Source: Andrena cerasifolii (taxonomy: Eukaryota; Arthropoda; Insecta; Hymenoptera; Andrenidae). Taken from it: DNA of 64,000 bases. The translations under genes and the position numbers were made by a program. A model generated the notes under the pieces. It had not been told where the DNA came from. It worked only from the letters and a program-made list of their open reading frames with translations, and did not search any database. The stretch covers positions 1 through 64,000 of the forward strand of contig NW_027485040.1 in assembly GCF_050908995.1 (NCBI RefSeq), in the 5' to 3' direction. Shown piece after piece: positions 12,955 to 25,448 of this stretch. Each line of letters opens with the position of its first letter. Position 1 is the stretch's first letter.

Positions 12955-14355
12955 AAAACTGATATTGCAAAACCGATATTGAAAAACCGATATTGAATCC
13001 GATATTAGAACCGATATTGAAAAACCGATATTGAAAAACCTATATCGAAAAACTGATATTGCAAAACCGATATTGAAAAACCGATATTTAATCCGATATT
13101 AGAACTGATATTGCAAAACCGATATTGAAAAACCGATATTGAATCCGATATTGAAAAACCGATATTGAAAAACCTATATCGAAAAACTGATATTGCAAAA
13201 CCGATATTGTAAAACCGATATTTAATCCGATATTAGAACCGATATCGAAAAACTGATATTGCAAAACCGATATTGAAAAACCGATATTGAATCCGATATT
13301 AGAACCGATATTCAAAAACCGATATTGAAAACCAAATATTCAAAAACTGATATTGCAAAACCGATATTGAAAAACCGATATTGAATCCGATATTAGAACC
13401 GATATTCAAAAACCGATATTGAATCCGATATTAGAACCGATATTCAAAAACCGATATTGAAAACCAAATATTCAAAAACTGATATTGCAAAACCGATATT
13501 GAAAAACCGATATTGAATCCGATATTAGAACCGATATTCAAAAACCGATATTGAATCCGATATTAGAACCGATATTCAAAAACCGATATTGAAAACCAAA
13601 TATTGAAAAACTGATATTGCAAAACCGATATTGAAAAACCGATATTGAATCTGATATTAGAACCGATATTGAAAAACCGATATTGAAAAACCTATATCGA
13701 AAAACTGATATTGCAAAACCGATATTGAAAAACCGATATTTAATCCGATATTAGAACCGATATCGAAAAACTGATATTGCAAAACCGATATTGAAAAACC
13801 GATATTGAATCCGATATTAGAACCGATATTCAAAAACCGATGTTGAATCCGATATTAGAACCGATATTGAAAAACCGATATTGAAAACCAAATATTGAAA
13901 AACTGATATTGCAAAACCGATGTTGAAAAAATGATATTGAATCCGATATTAGAACCGATATTGAAAAACCGATATTGAAAAACCTATATCGAAAAACTGA
14001 TATTGCAAAACCGATATTGAAAAACCGATATTTAATCCGATATTAGAACCGATATCGAAAAACTGATATTGCAAAACCGATATTGAAAAACCGATATTGA
14101 ATCCGATATTAGAACCGATATTCAAAAACCGATGTTGAATCCGATATTAGAACCGATATTGAAAAACCGATATTGAAAACCAAATATTGAAAAACTGATA
14201 TTGCAAAACCGATGTTTAAAAAACTGATATTTAAAAACCGATATTGAAAAACCGATATTGCAAAACCTATATCGAAAAACTGATATTGCAAAACCGATAT
14301 TGAAAAACCGATATTGAATCCGATATTAGAACCGATATTGAAAAACCGATATTGA
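12955..14355 (+). repeat. 1335-bp tandem repeat, copy 1
   Basis: Aligns with the next segment at offset 1321 before 13104 and 1335 after it; the 14-bp step is a missing CCGATATCGAAAAA unit here. It contains a 132-bp subrepeat region and a C2 copy at 14109-14291. The counterpart in the right-hand 6.59-kb copy has the unit intact, so the deletion is private to this copy. Confidence 0.85.
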
Positions 14356-15690
14356 AAAACCTATATCGAAAAACTGATATTGCAAAACCGATATTGAAAA
14401 ACCGATATTTAATCCGATATTAGAACCGATATCGAAAAACTGATATTGCAAAACCGATATTGAAAAACCGATATTGAATCCGATATTGAAAAACCGATAT
14501 TGAAAAACCTATATCGAAAAACTGATATTGCAAAACCGATATTGTAAAACCGATATTTAATCCGATATTAGAACCGATATCGAAAAACTGATATTGCAAA
14601 ACCGATATTGAAAAACCGATATTGAATCCGATATTAGAACCGATATTCAAAAACCGATATTGAAAACCAAATATTCAAAAACTGATATTGCAAAACCGAT
14701 ATTGAAAAACCGATATTGAATCCGATATTAGAACCGATATTCAAAAACCGATATTGAATCCGATATTAGAACCGATATTCAAAAACCGATATTGAAAACC
14801 AAATATTCAAAAACTGATATTGCAAAACCGATATTGAAAAACCGATATTGAATCCGATATTAGAACCGATATTCAAAAACCGATATTGAATCCGATATTA
14901 GAACCGATATTCAAAAACCGATATTGAAAACCAAATATTGAAAAACTGATATTGCAAAACCGATATTGAAAAACCGATATTGAATCTGATATTAGAACCG
15001 ATATTGAAAAACCGATATTGAAAAACCTATATCGAAAAACTGATATTGCAAAACCGATATTGAAAAACCGATATTTAATCCGATATTAGAACCGATATCG
15101 AAAAACTGATATTGCAAAACCGATATTGAAAAACCGATATTGAATCCGATATTAGAACCGATATTCAAAAACCGATGTTGAATCCGATATTAGAACCGAT
15201 ATTGAAAAACCGATATTGAAAACCAAATATTGAAAAACTGATATTGCAAAACCGATGTTGAAAAAATGATATTGAATCCGATATTAGAACCGATATTGAA
15301 AAACCGATATTGAAAAACCTATATCGAAAAACTGATATTGCAAAACCGATATTGAAAAACCGATATTTAATCCGATATTAGAACCGATATCGAAAAACTG
15401 ATATTGCAAAACCGATATTGAAAAACCGATATTGAATCCGATATTAGAACCGATATTCAAAAACCGATGTTGAATCCGATATTAGAACCGATATTGAAAA
15501 ACCGATATTGAAAACCAAATATTGAAAAACTGATATTGCAAAACCGATGTTTAAAAAACTGATATTTAAAAACCGATATTGAAAAACCGATATTGCAAAA
15601 CCTATATCGAAAAACTGATATTGCAAAACCGATATTGAAAAACCGATATTGAATCCGATATTAGAACCGATATTGAAAAACCGATATTGA
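14276..15690 (+). repeat. 1335-bp tandem repeat, copy 2
   Basis: Begins at the shared CTGATATTGCAAAA unit and ends where, after C2 (15444-15626), this copy continues into a couplet rather than into CCTATATCG. Boundaries overlap copy 1 because the two ends share the same units. Both copies recur together at about 44.87-47.6 kb. Confidence 0.84.
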
Positions 15691-16405
15691 ATCCGATATT
15701 AGAACCGATATTCAAAAACCGATATTGAATCCGATATTAGAACCGATATTCAAAAACCGATATTGAAAAACAAATATTGAAAAACCGATATTGAAAAACA
15801 AATATTGAAAAACCGATATTGAAAAACAAATATTGAAAAACTGATATCGAAAATCTGATATTGAAAAACCGATATTGAAAAACCGATATTGAAAAACAAA
15901 TATTGAAAAACCGATATTGAAAAACCGATATTGAATCCGATATTAGAACCGATATTGAATCCGATATTAGAACCGATATTGAAAAACCGATATTGAATCC
16001 GATATTAGAACCGATATTCAAAAACCGATATTGAATCCGATATTAGAACCGATATTCAAAAACCGATATTGAAAACCAAATATTCAAAAACCGATATTGA
16101 AAAACAAATATTGAAAAACCGATATTGAAAAACAAATATTGAAAAACTGATATCGAAAATCTGATATTGAAAAACCGATATTGAAAAACCGATATTGAAA
16201 AACAAATAATGAAAAACTGATATCGATAAACTGATATTGAAAAACCGATATTGAAAAACCGATATTGAAAAACCGATATTGAAAAACCGATATTGAAAAA
16301 CCGATATTGAGAAACCGATATTGATAAACCTATACCGAAAAACTGATATTGCAATACCGATATTGAAAAACCGATATTGATTCCGATATTAGAACCGATA
16401 TTCAA
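15444..16405 (+). repeat. C2-C3-C1 composite block, 962 bp
   Basis: C2 at 15444, C3 at 15737 and C1 at 16043, with steps of 293 and 306 bp. The same steps occur at 21194, 43314 and 47362. The C1 carries GCAATACC at 16351, shared with 44221 and 48269 only. Confidence 0.87.
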
Positions 16406-17805
16406 AAACCGATATTGAGTCCGAAATTAGAACCGATATTCAAAAACCGATATTGAAAACCAAATATTCAAAAACTGATATTGCACAACCGATATTGAAA
16501 AACCGATATTGAATCCGATATTAGAACCGATATTGAAAAACCGATATTGAAAAACCTATATCGAAAAACTGATATTGCAAAACCGATATTGTAAAACCGA
16601 TATTTAATCCGATATTAGAACCGATATCGAAAAACTGATATTGCAAAACCGATATTGAAAAACCGATATTGAATCCGATATTAGAACCGATATTCAAAAA
16701 CCGATATTGAAAACCAAATATTCAAAAACTGATATTGCAAAACCGATATTGAAAAACCGATATTGAATCCGATATTAGAACCGATATTCAAAAACCGATA
16801 TTGAATCCGATATTAGAACCGATATTCAAAAACCGATATTGAAAACCAAATATTCAAAAACTGATATTGCAAAACCGATATTGAAAAACCGATATTGAAT
16901 CCGATATTAGAACCGATATTCAAAACCCGATATTGAATCCGATATTAGAACCGATATTCAAAAACCGATATTGAAAACCAAATATTGAAAAACTGATATT
17001 GCAAAACCGATATTGAAAAACCGATATTGAATCCGATATTAGAACCGATATTGAAAAACCGATATTGAAAAACCTATATCGAAAAACTGATATTGCAAAA
17101 CCGATATTGAAAAACCGATATTTAATCCGATATTAGAACCGATATCGAAAAACTGATATTGCAAAACCGATATTGAAAAACCGATATTGAATCCGATATT
17201 GAAAAACCGATATTGAAAAACCGATATTGAAAAACCGATATTGAAAAACCGATATTGAAAAACCGATATTGAAAAACCGATATTGAAAAACCTATATCGA
17301 AAAACTGATATTGCAAAACCGATATTGAAAAACCGATATTGAATCCGATATTAGAACCGATATTGAAAAACCGATATTGAAAAACCTATATCGAAAAACT
17401 GATATTGCAAAACCGATATTGTAAAACCGATATTTAATCCGATATTAGAACCGATATCGAAAAACTGATATTGCAAAACCGATATTGAAAAACCGATATT
17501 GAATCCGATATTAGAACCGATATTCAAAAACCGATATTGAAAACCAAATATTCAAAAACTGATATTGCAAAACCGATATTGAAAAACCGATATTGAATCC
17601 GATATTAGAACCGATATTCAAAAACCGATATTGAATCCGATATTAGAACCGATATTCAAAAACCGATATTGAAAACCAAATATTCAAAAACTGATATTGC
17701 AAAACCGATATTGAAAAACCGATATTGAATCCGATATTAGAACCGATATTCAAAAACCGATGTTGAATCCGATATTAGAACCGATATTCAAAAACCGATA
17801 TTGAA

Positions 17806-18889
17806 AACCAAATATTGAAAAACTGATATTGCAAAACCGATGTTTAAAAAACTGATATTTAAAAACCGATATTGAAAAACCGATATTGCAAAACCTATAT
17901 CGAAAAACTGATATTGCAAAACCGATATTGAAAAACCGATATTGAATCCGATATTAGAACCGATATTGAAAAACCGATATTGAATCCGATATTAGAACCG
18001 ATATTCAAAAACCGATATTGAATCCGATATTAGAACCGATATTCAAAAACCGATATTGAAAAACAAATATTGAAAAACCGATATTGAAAAACAAATATTG
18101 AAAAACCGATATTGAAAAACAAATATTGAAAAACCGATATTGAAAAACAAATATTGAAAAACTGATATCGAAAATCTGATATTGAAAAACCGATATTGAA
18201 AAACCGATATTGAAAAACAAATATTGAAAAACCGATATTGAAAAACCGATATTGAATCCGATATTAGAACCGATATTGAATCCGATATTAGAACCGATAT
18301 TGAAAAACCGATATTGAATCCGATATTAGAACCGATATTCAAAAACCGATATTGAATCCGATATTAGAACCGATATTCAAAAACCGATATTGAAAACCAA
18401 ATATTCAAAAACCGATATTGAAAAACAAATATTGAAAAACCGATATTGAAAAACAAATATTGAAAAACTGATATCGAAAATCTGATATTGAAAAACCGAT
18501 ATTGAAAAACCGATATTGAAAAACAAATAATGAAAAACTGATATCGATAAACTGATATTGAAAAACCGATATTGAAAAACCGATATTGAAAAACCGATAT
18601 TGAAAAACCGATATTGAAAAACCGATATTGAGAAACCGATATTGATAAACCTATACCGAAAAACTGATATTGCAAAACCGATATTGATTCCGATATTAGA
18701 ACCGATATTCAAAAACCGATATTGAGTCCGAAATTAGAACCGATATTCAAAAACCGATATTAAAAACCAAATATTCAAAAACTGATATTGCACAACCGAT
18801 ATTGAAAAACCGATATTGAATCCGATATTAGAACCGATATTGAAAAACCGATATTGAAAAACCTATATCGAAAAACTGATATTGCAAAA
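17806..18889 (+). repeat. Variant C2, long C3 and shortened C1
   Basis: A C2 copy in which a CCGATATTCAAAAA unit replaces a majority unit leads into a long C3 (18043-18342) and a C1 at 18364-18712. That C1 is 349 bp, one monomer short just before GATTCC. The C3-C1 part matches 27393-28100 at offset 9388. Confidence 0.8.
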
Positions 18890-21014
18890 CCGATATTGTA
18901 AAACCGATATTGAATCCGATATTAGAACCGATATTGAAAAACCGATATTGAATCCGATATTAGAACCGATGTTGAAAAACCGATATTGAAAAACAAATAT
19001 TGAAAAACTGATATCGAAAAACCGAAATTGAAAAACCGATATTGAAAAACCTATATCGAAAAACTGATATTCCCAAACCGATATTGAATCCGATATTAGA
19101 ACCGATATTGAAAAACAAATATTGAAAAACTGATATCGAAAAACTGATATTGCAAAACCGATATTGAAAAACCGATATTGAAAAACTGATATTGCAAAAC
19201 CGATATTGAAAAACCGATATTGAATCCGATATTAGAACCGATATTGAAAAACCGATATTGAATCCGATATTAGAACCGATATTCAAAAACCGATATTGAA
19301 TCCGATATTAGAACCGATATTCAAAAACCGATATTGAAAAACAAATATTGAAAAACCGATATTGAAAAACAAATATTGAAAAACCGATATTGAATAACAA
19401 ATATTGAAAAACCGATATTGAAAACCAAATATTGAAAAACCGATATTGAAAAACAAATATTGAAAAACTGATATCGAAAATCTGATATTGAAAAACCGAT
19501 ATTGAAAAACCGATATTGAAAAACAAATATTGAAAAACCGATATTGAAAAACCGATATTGAATCCGATATTAGAACCGATATTGAATCCGATATTAGAAC
19601 CGATATTGAAAAACCGATATTCAATCCGATATTAGAACCGATATTCAAAAACCGATATTGAATCCGATATTAGAACCGATATTGAAAACCAAATATTCAA
19701 AAACCGATATTGAAAAACAAATATTGAAAAACCGATATTGAAAAACAAATATTGAAAAACTGATATCGAAAATCTGATATTGAAAAACCGATATTGAAAA
19801 ACCGATATTGAAAAACAAATAATGAAAAACTGATATCGATAAACTGATATTGAAAAACCGATATTGAAAAACCGATATTGAAAAACCGATATTGAAAAAC
19901 CGATATTGAGAAACCGATATTGATAAACCTATACCGAAAAACTGATATTGCAAAACCGATATTGAAAAACCGATATTGATTCCGATATTAGAACCGATAT
20001 TCAAAAACCGATATTGAATCCGATATTAGAACCGATATTCAAAAACCGATGTTGAATCCGATAATAGAACCGATATTCAAAAACCGATATTGAAAACCAA
20101 ATATTGAAAAACTGATATTGAAAAACCGAAATTGAAAAACCGATATTGAAAAACCTATATCGAAAAACTGATATTCCAAAACCGATATTGAATCCGATAT
20201 TAGTACCGATATTGAAAAACAAATATTGAAAAACTGATATCGAAAAACTGATATTGCAAAACCGATATTGACAAACCGATATTGAAAAACTGATATTGCA
20301 AAACCGATATTGAAAAACCGATATTGAAAAACCGATATTGAAAAACCGATATTGAAAAACCAATATTGAAAAACGTACATCGGAAAACTGATATTGCAAA
20401 ACCGATATTGAAAAACCGATATTGAAAAACCAATATTGAAAAACCTATATCGAAAAACTGATATTGCAAAGCCGATATTGAGAAACCGATATTGAATCCG
20501 ATATTAGAACCGATATTCAAAAACCGATATTGAAAACCAAATACTGAAAAACTGATATTGAAAAACCGATATTGAAAAACCGATATTGCAAAACCTATAT
20601 CGAAAAACTGATATTGCAAAACCGATATTGAATCCGATATTAGAACCGATATTCAAAAACCGATATTGAATCCGATATTAGAACCGATATTCAAAAACCG
20701 ATATTGAAAAACAAATATTGAAAAACCGATATTGAAAAACAAATATTGAAAAACCGATATTGAAAAACAAATATTGAAAAACCGATATTGAAAAACAAAT
20801 ATTGAAAAACTGATATCGAAAATCTGATATTGAAAAACCGATATTGAAAAACCGATATTGAAAAACAAATATTGAAAAACTGATATCGAGAAACTGATAT
20901 TGAAAAACCGATATTGAAAAGCCGATATTGAAAAACAAATATTGAAAAACTGATATCGATAAACTGATATTGAAAAACCGATATTGAAAAACCGATATTG
21001 AAAAACCGATATTG
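18890..21014 (+). repeat. ~2.1-kb dispersed duplication, left copy
   Basis: Corresponds to about 35050-37125. The offset is 16160 up to about 20240. It then becomes 16076, because the right copy lacks 84 bp (six monomers), and finally 16114, because the right copy has one extra couplet plus 14-mer (38 bp). Shared rare variants are CCGAAATTG, CCGATAATAG (about 20059/36219) and TTAGTACC (about 20201/36361). A C1 variant with one fewer monomer lies at 19645-20004. Confidence 0.84.
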
Positions 21015-21193
21015 AATCCGATATTAGAACCGATATTGAAAAACCGATATTGAATCCGATATTAGAACCGATATTCAAAAACCGATATTGAATCCGATAT
21101 TAGAACCGATATTCAAAAACCGATATTGAAAACCAAATATTCAAAAACTGATATTGCAAAACCGATATTGAAAAACCGATATTGAATCCGATA

Positions 21194-22155
21194 TTAGAAC
21201 CGATATTCAAAAACCGATGTTGAATCCGATATTAGAACCGATATTGAAAAACCGATATTGAAAACCAAATATTGAAAAACTGATATTGCAAAACCGATGT
21301 TTAAAAAACTGATATTTAAAAACCGATATTGAAAAACCGATATTGCAAAACCTATATCGAAAAACTGATATTGCAAAACCGATATTGAAAAACCGATATT
21401 GAATCCGATATTAGAACCGATATTGAAAAACCGATATTGAATCCGATATTAGAACCGATATTCAAAAACCGATATTGAATCCGATATTAGAACCGATATT
21501 CAAAAACCGATATTGAAAAACAAATATTGAAAAACCGATATTGAAAAACAAATATTGAAAAACCGATATTGAAAAACAAATATTGAAAAACTGATATCGA
21601 AAATCTGATATTGAAAAACCGATATTGAAAAACCGATATTGAAAAACAAATATTGAAAAACCGATATTGAAAAACCGATATTGAATCCGATATTAGAACC
21701 GATATTGAATCCGATATTAGAACCGATATTGAAAAACCGATATTGAATCCGATATTAGAACCGATATTCAAAAACCGATATTGAATCCGATATTAGAACC
21801 GATATTCAAAAACCGATATTGAAAACCAAATATTCAAAAACCGATATTGAAAAACAAATATTGAAAAACCGATATTGAAAAACAAATATTGAAAAACTGA
21901 TATCGAAAATCTGATATTGAAAAACCGATATTGAAAAACCGATATTGAAAAACAAATAATGAAAAACTGATATCGATAAACTGATATTGAAAAACCGATA
22001 TTGAAAAACCGATATTGAAAAACCGATATTGAAAAACCGATATTGAAAAACCGATATTGAGAAACCGATATTGATAAACCTATACCGAAAAACTGATATT
22101 GCAAAACCGATATTGAAAAACCGATATTGATTCCGATATTAGAACCGATATTCAA
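21194..22155 (+). repeat. C2-C3-C1 composite block, 962 bp
   Basis: Same internal steps (293 and 306 bp) as at 15444. The next C2 lies at 23415, 2221 bp downstream, and 578 bp of that interval is the tandem duplication starting at 21661. Confidence 0.86.
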
Positions 22156-22238
22156 AAACCGATATTGAGTCCGAAATTAGAACCGATATTCAAAAACCGA
22201 TATTGAAAACCAAATATTCAAAAACTGATATTGCACAA
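21661..22238 (+). repeat. 578-bp tandem duplication, copy 1
   Basis: Runs from inside C3 through C1 (21793-22155) to the GCACAACC unit. The adjacent 22239-22816 repeats it at offset 578, and I found no difference where I compared the two by eye. The left edge is defined by different preceding units: CAAATATTGAAAAA here, GATATTGCACAA there. Confidence 0.87.
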
Positions 22239-22816
22239 CCGATATTGAAAAACCGATATTGAATCCGATATTAGAACCGATATTGAATCCGATATTAGAA
22301 CCGATATTGAAAAACCGATATTGAATCCGATATTAGAACCGATATTCAAAAACCGATATTGAATCCGATATTAGAACCGATATTCAAAAACCGATATTGA
22401 AAACCAAATATTCAAAAACCGATATTGAAAAACAAATATTGAAAAACCGATATTGAAAAACAAATATTGAAAAACTGATATCGAAAATCTGATATTGAAA
22501 AACCGATATTGAAAAACCGATATTGAAAAACAAATAATGAAAAACTGATATCGATAAACTGATATTGAAAAACCGATATTGAAAAACCGATATTGAAAAA
22601 CCGATATTGAAAAACCGATATTGAAAAACCGATATTGAGAAACCGATATTGATAAACCTATACCGAAAAACTGATATTGCAAAACCGATATTGAAAAACC
22701 GATATTGATTCCGATATTAGAACCGATATTCAAAAACCGATATTGAGTCCGAAATTAGAACCGATATTCAAAAACCGATATTGAAAACCAAATATTCAAA
22801 AACTGATATTGCACAA
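22239..22816 (+). repeat. 578-bp tandem duplication, copy 2
   Basis: Contains a second full C1 at 22371-22733. After GCACAACC it continues with GATTCC where copy 1 has GAATCC, which marks the end of the duplicated segment. The equivalent block at 23415-24363 lacks this duplication, so it arose locally. Confidence 0.87.
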
Positions 22817-25448
22817 CCGATATTGAAAAACCGATATTGATTCCGATATTAGAACCGATATTGAAAAACCGATATTGAAAAACCTATATCGAAAAACTGA
22901 TATTGCAAAACCGATATTGTAAAACCGATATTTAATCCGATATTAGAACCGATATCGAAAAACTGATATTGCAAAACCGATATTGAAAAACCGATATTGA
23001 ATCCGATATTAGAACCGATATTCAAAAACCGATATTGAAAACCAAATATTCAAAAACTGATATTGCAAAACCGATATTGAAAAACCGATATTGAATCCGA
23101 TATTAGAACCGATATTCAAAAACCGATATTGAATCCGATATTAGAACCGATATTCAAAAACCGATATTGAAAACCAAATATTCAAAAACTGATATTGCAA
23201 AACCGATATTGAAAAACCGATATTGAATCCGATATTAGAACCGATATTCAAAAACCGATATTGAATCCGATATTAGAACCGATATTGATAAACCTATACC
23301 GAAAAACTGATATTGCAAAACCGATATTGAAAAACCGATATTGAATCCGATATTAGAACCGATATTCAAAAACCGATATTGAATCCGATATTAGAACCGA
23401 TATTGAATCCGATATTAGAACCGATATTCAAAAACCGATGTTGAATCCGATATTAGAACCGATATTGAAAAACCGATATTGAAAACCAAATATTGAAAAA
23501 CTGATATTGCAAAACCGATGTTTAAAAAACTGATATTTAAAAACCGATATTGAAAAACCGATATTGCAAAACCTATATCGAAAAACTGATATTGCAAAAC
23601 CGATATTGAAAAACCGATATTGAATCCGATATTAGAACCGATATTGAAAAACCGATATTGAATCCGATATTAGAACCGATATTCAAAAACCGATATTGAA
23701 TCCGATATTAGAACCGATATTCAAAAACCGATATTGAAAAACAAATATTGAAAAACCGATATTGAAAAACAAATATTGAAAAACCGATATTGAAAAACAA
23801 ATATTGAAAAACTGATATCGAAAATCTGATATTGAAAAACCGATATTGAAAAACCGATATTGAAAAACAAATATTGAAAAACCGATATTGAAAAACCGAT
23901 ATTGAATCCGATATTAGAACCGATATTGAATCCGATATTAGAACCGATATTGAAAAACCGATATTGAATCCGATATTAGAACCGATATTCAAAAACCGAT
24001 ATTGAATCCGATATTAGAACCGATATTCAAAAACCGATATTGAAAACCAAATATTCAAAAAACTGATATTGAAAAACAAATATTGAAAAACCGATATTGA
24101 AAAACAAATATTGAAAAACTGATATCGAAAATCTGATATTGAAAAACCGATATTGAAAAACCGATATTGAAAAACAAATAATGAAAAACTGATATCGATA
24201 AACTGATATTGAAAAACCGATATTGAAAAACCGATATTGAAAAACCGATATTGAAAAACCGATATTGAGAAACCGATATTGATAAACCTATACCGAAAAA
24301 CTGATATTGCAAAACCGATATTGAAAAACCGATATTGATTCCGATATTAGAACCGATATTCAAAAACCGATATTGAGTCCGAAATTAGAACCGATATTCA
24401 AAAACCGATATTGAAAACCAAATATTCAAAAACTGATATTGCACAACCGATATTGAAAAACCGATATTGATTCCGATATTAGAACCGATATTGAAAAACC
24501 GATATTGAAAAACCTATATCGAAAAACTGATATTGCAAAACCGATATTGTAAAACCGATATTTAATCCGATATTAGAACCGATATCGAAAAACTGATATT
24601 GCAAAACCGATATTGAAAAACCGATATTGAATCCGATATTAGAACCGATATTCAAAAACCGATATTGAAAACCAAATATTCAAAAACTGATATTGCAAAA
24701 CCGATATTGAAAAACCGATATTGAATCCGATATTAGAACCGATATTCAAAAACCGATATTGAATCCGATATTAGAACCGATATTCAAAAACCGATATTGA
24801 AAACCAAATATTCAAAAACTGATATTGCAAAACCGATATTGAAAAACCGATATTGAATCCGATATTAGAACCGATATTCAAAAACCGATATTGAATCCGA
24901 TATTAGAACCGATATTCAAAAACCGATATTGAAAACCAAATATTGAAAAACTGATATTGCAAAACCGATATTGAAAAACCGATATTGAATCCGATATTAG
25001 AACCGATATTGAAAAACCGATATTGAAAAACCTATATCGAAAAACTGATATTGCAAAACCGATATTGAAAAACCGATATTTAATCCGATATTAGAACCGA
25101 TATCGAAAAACTGATATTGCAAAACCGATATTGAAAAACCGATATTGAATCCGATATTAGAACCGATATTCAAAAACCGATGTTGAATCCGATATTAGAA
25201 CCGATATTGAAAAACCGATATTGAAAACCAAATATTGAAAAACTGATATTGCAAAACCGATGTTGAAAAAATGATATTGAATCCGATATTAGAACCGATA
25301 TTGAAAAACCGATATTGAAAAACCTATATCGAAAAACTGATATTGCAAAACCGATATTGAAAAACCGATATTTAATCCGATATTAGAACCGATATCGAAA
25401 AACTGATATTGCAAAACCGATATTGAAAAACCGATATTGAATCCGATA
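22817..25448 (+). repeat. Higher-order repeat following the 578-bp duplication
   Basis: The stretch from about 22630 to 23286 matches 24260-24916 at offset 1630. A C2-C3-C1 block lies at 23415-24363, with one fewer monomer in C1. A GATAAACCTATACC variant near 23290 interrupts a 132-bp subrepeat and looks like a recombination joint with C1. Confidence 0.78.

Larger units (their letters stand above)
11220..17805 (+). repeat. 6.59-kb segmental duplication, left copy
   Basis: Corresponds to 43138-49723 at offset 31918. The left junction is sharp: upstream of 11220 the two copies carry different unit variants. The right junction is a first mismatch at 17762 (G here, A there), with loss of similarity after about 17805. 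Two internal length differences cancel: one extra 14-mer near 11850 in this copy, and one missing CCGATATCGAAAAA unit near 13104. Between them the offset is 31904. Shared rare variants include CAAAACCCG (about 12892 and 16921), GAATCTG (about 13651) and GCAATACC (16351). Confidence 0.88.

Noticed and set aside
20039..20380. A minus-strand frame that starts with a true ATG
   Set aside because: The ATG comes from the CATCG of a CTTACATCG-type variant. Elsewhere that variant reads ATG-TAA, and a single substitution (CGTACATCG) here makes it ATG-TAC. The rest is monomer translation, so it is an accident.
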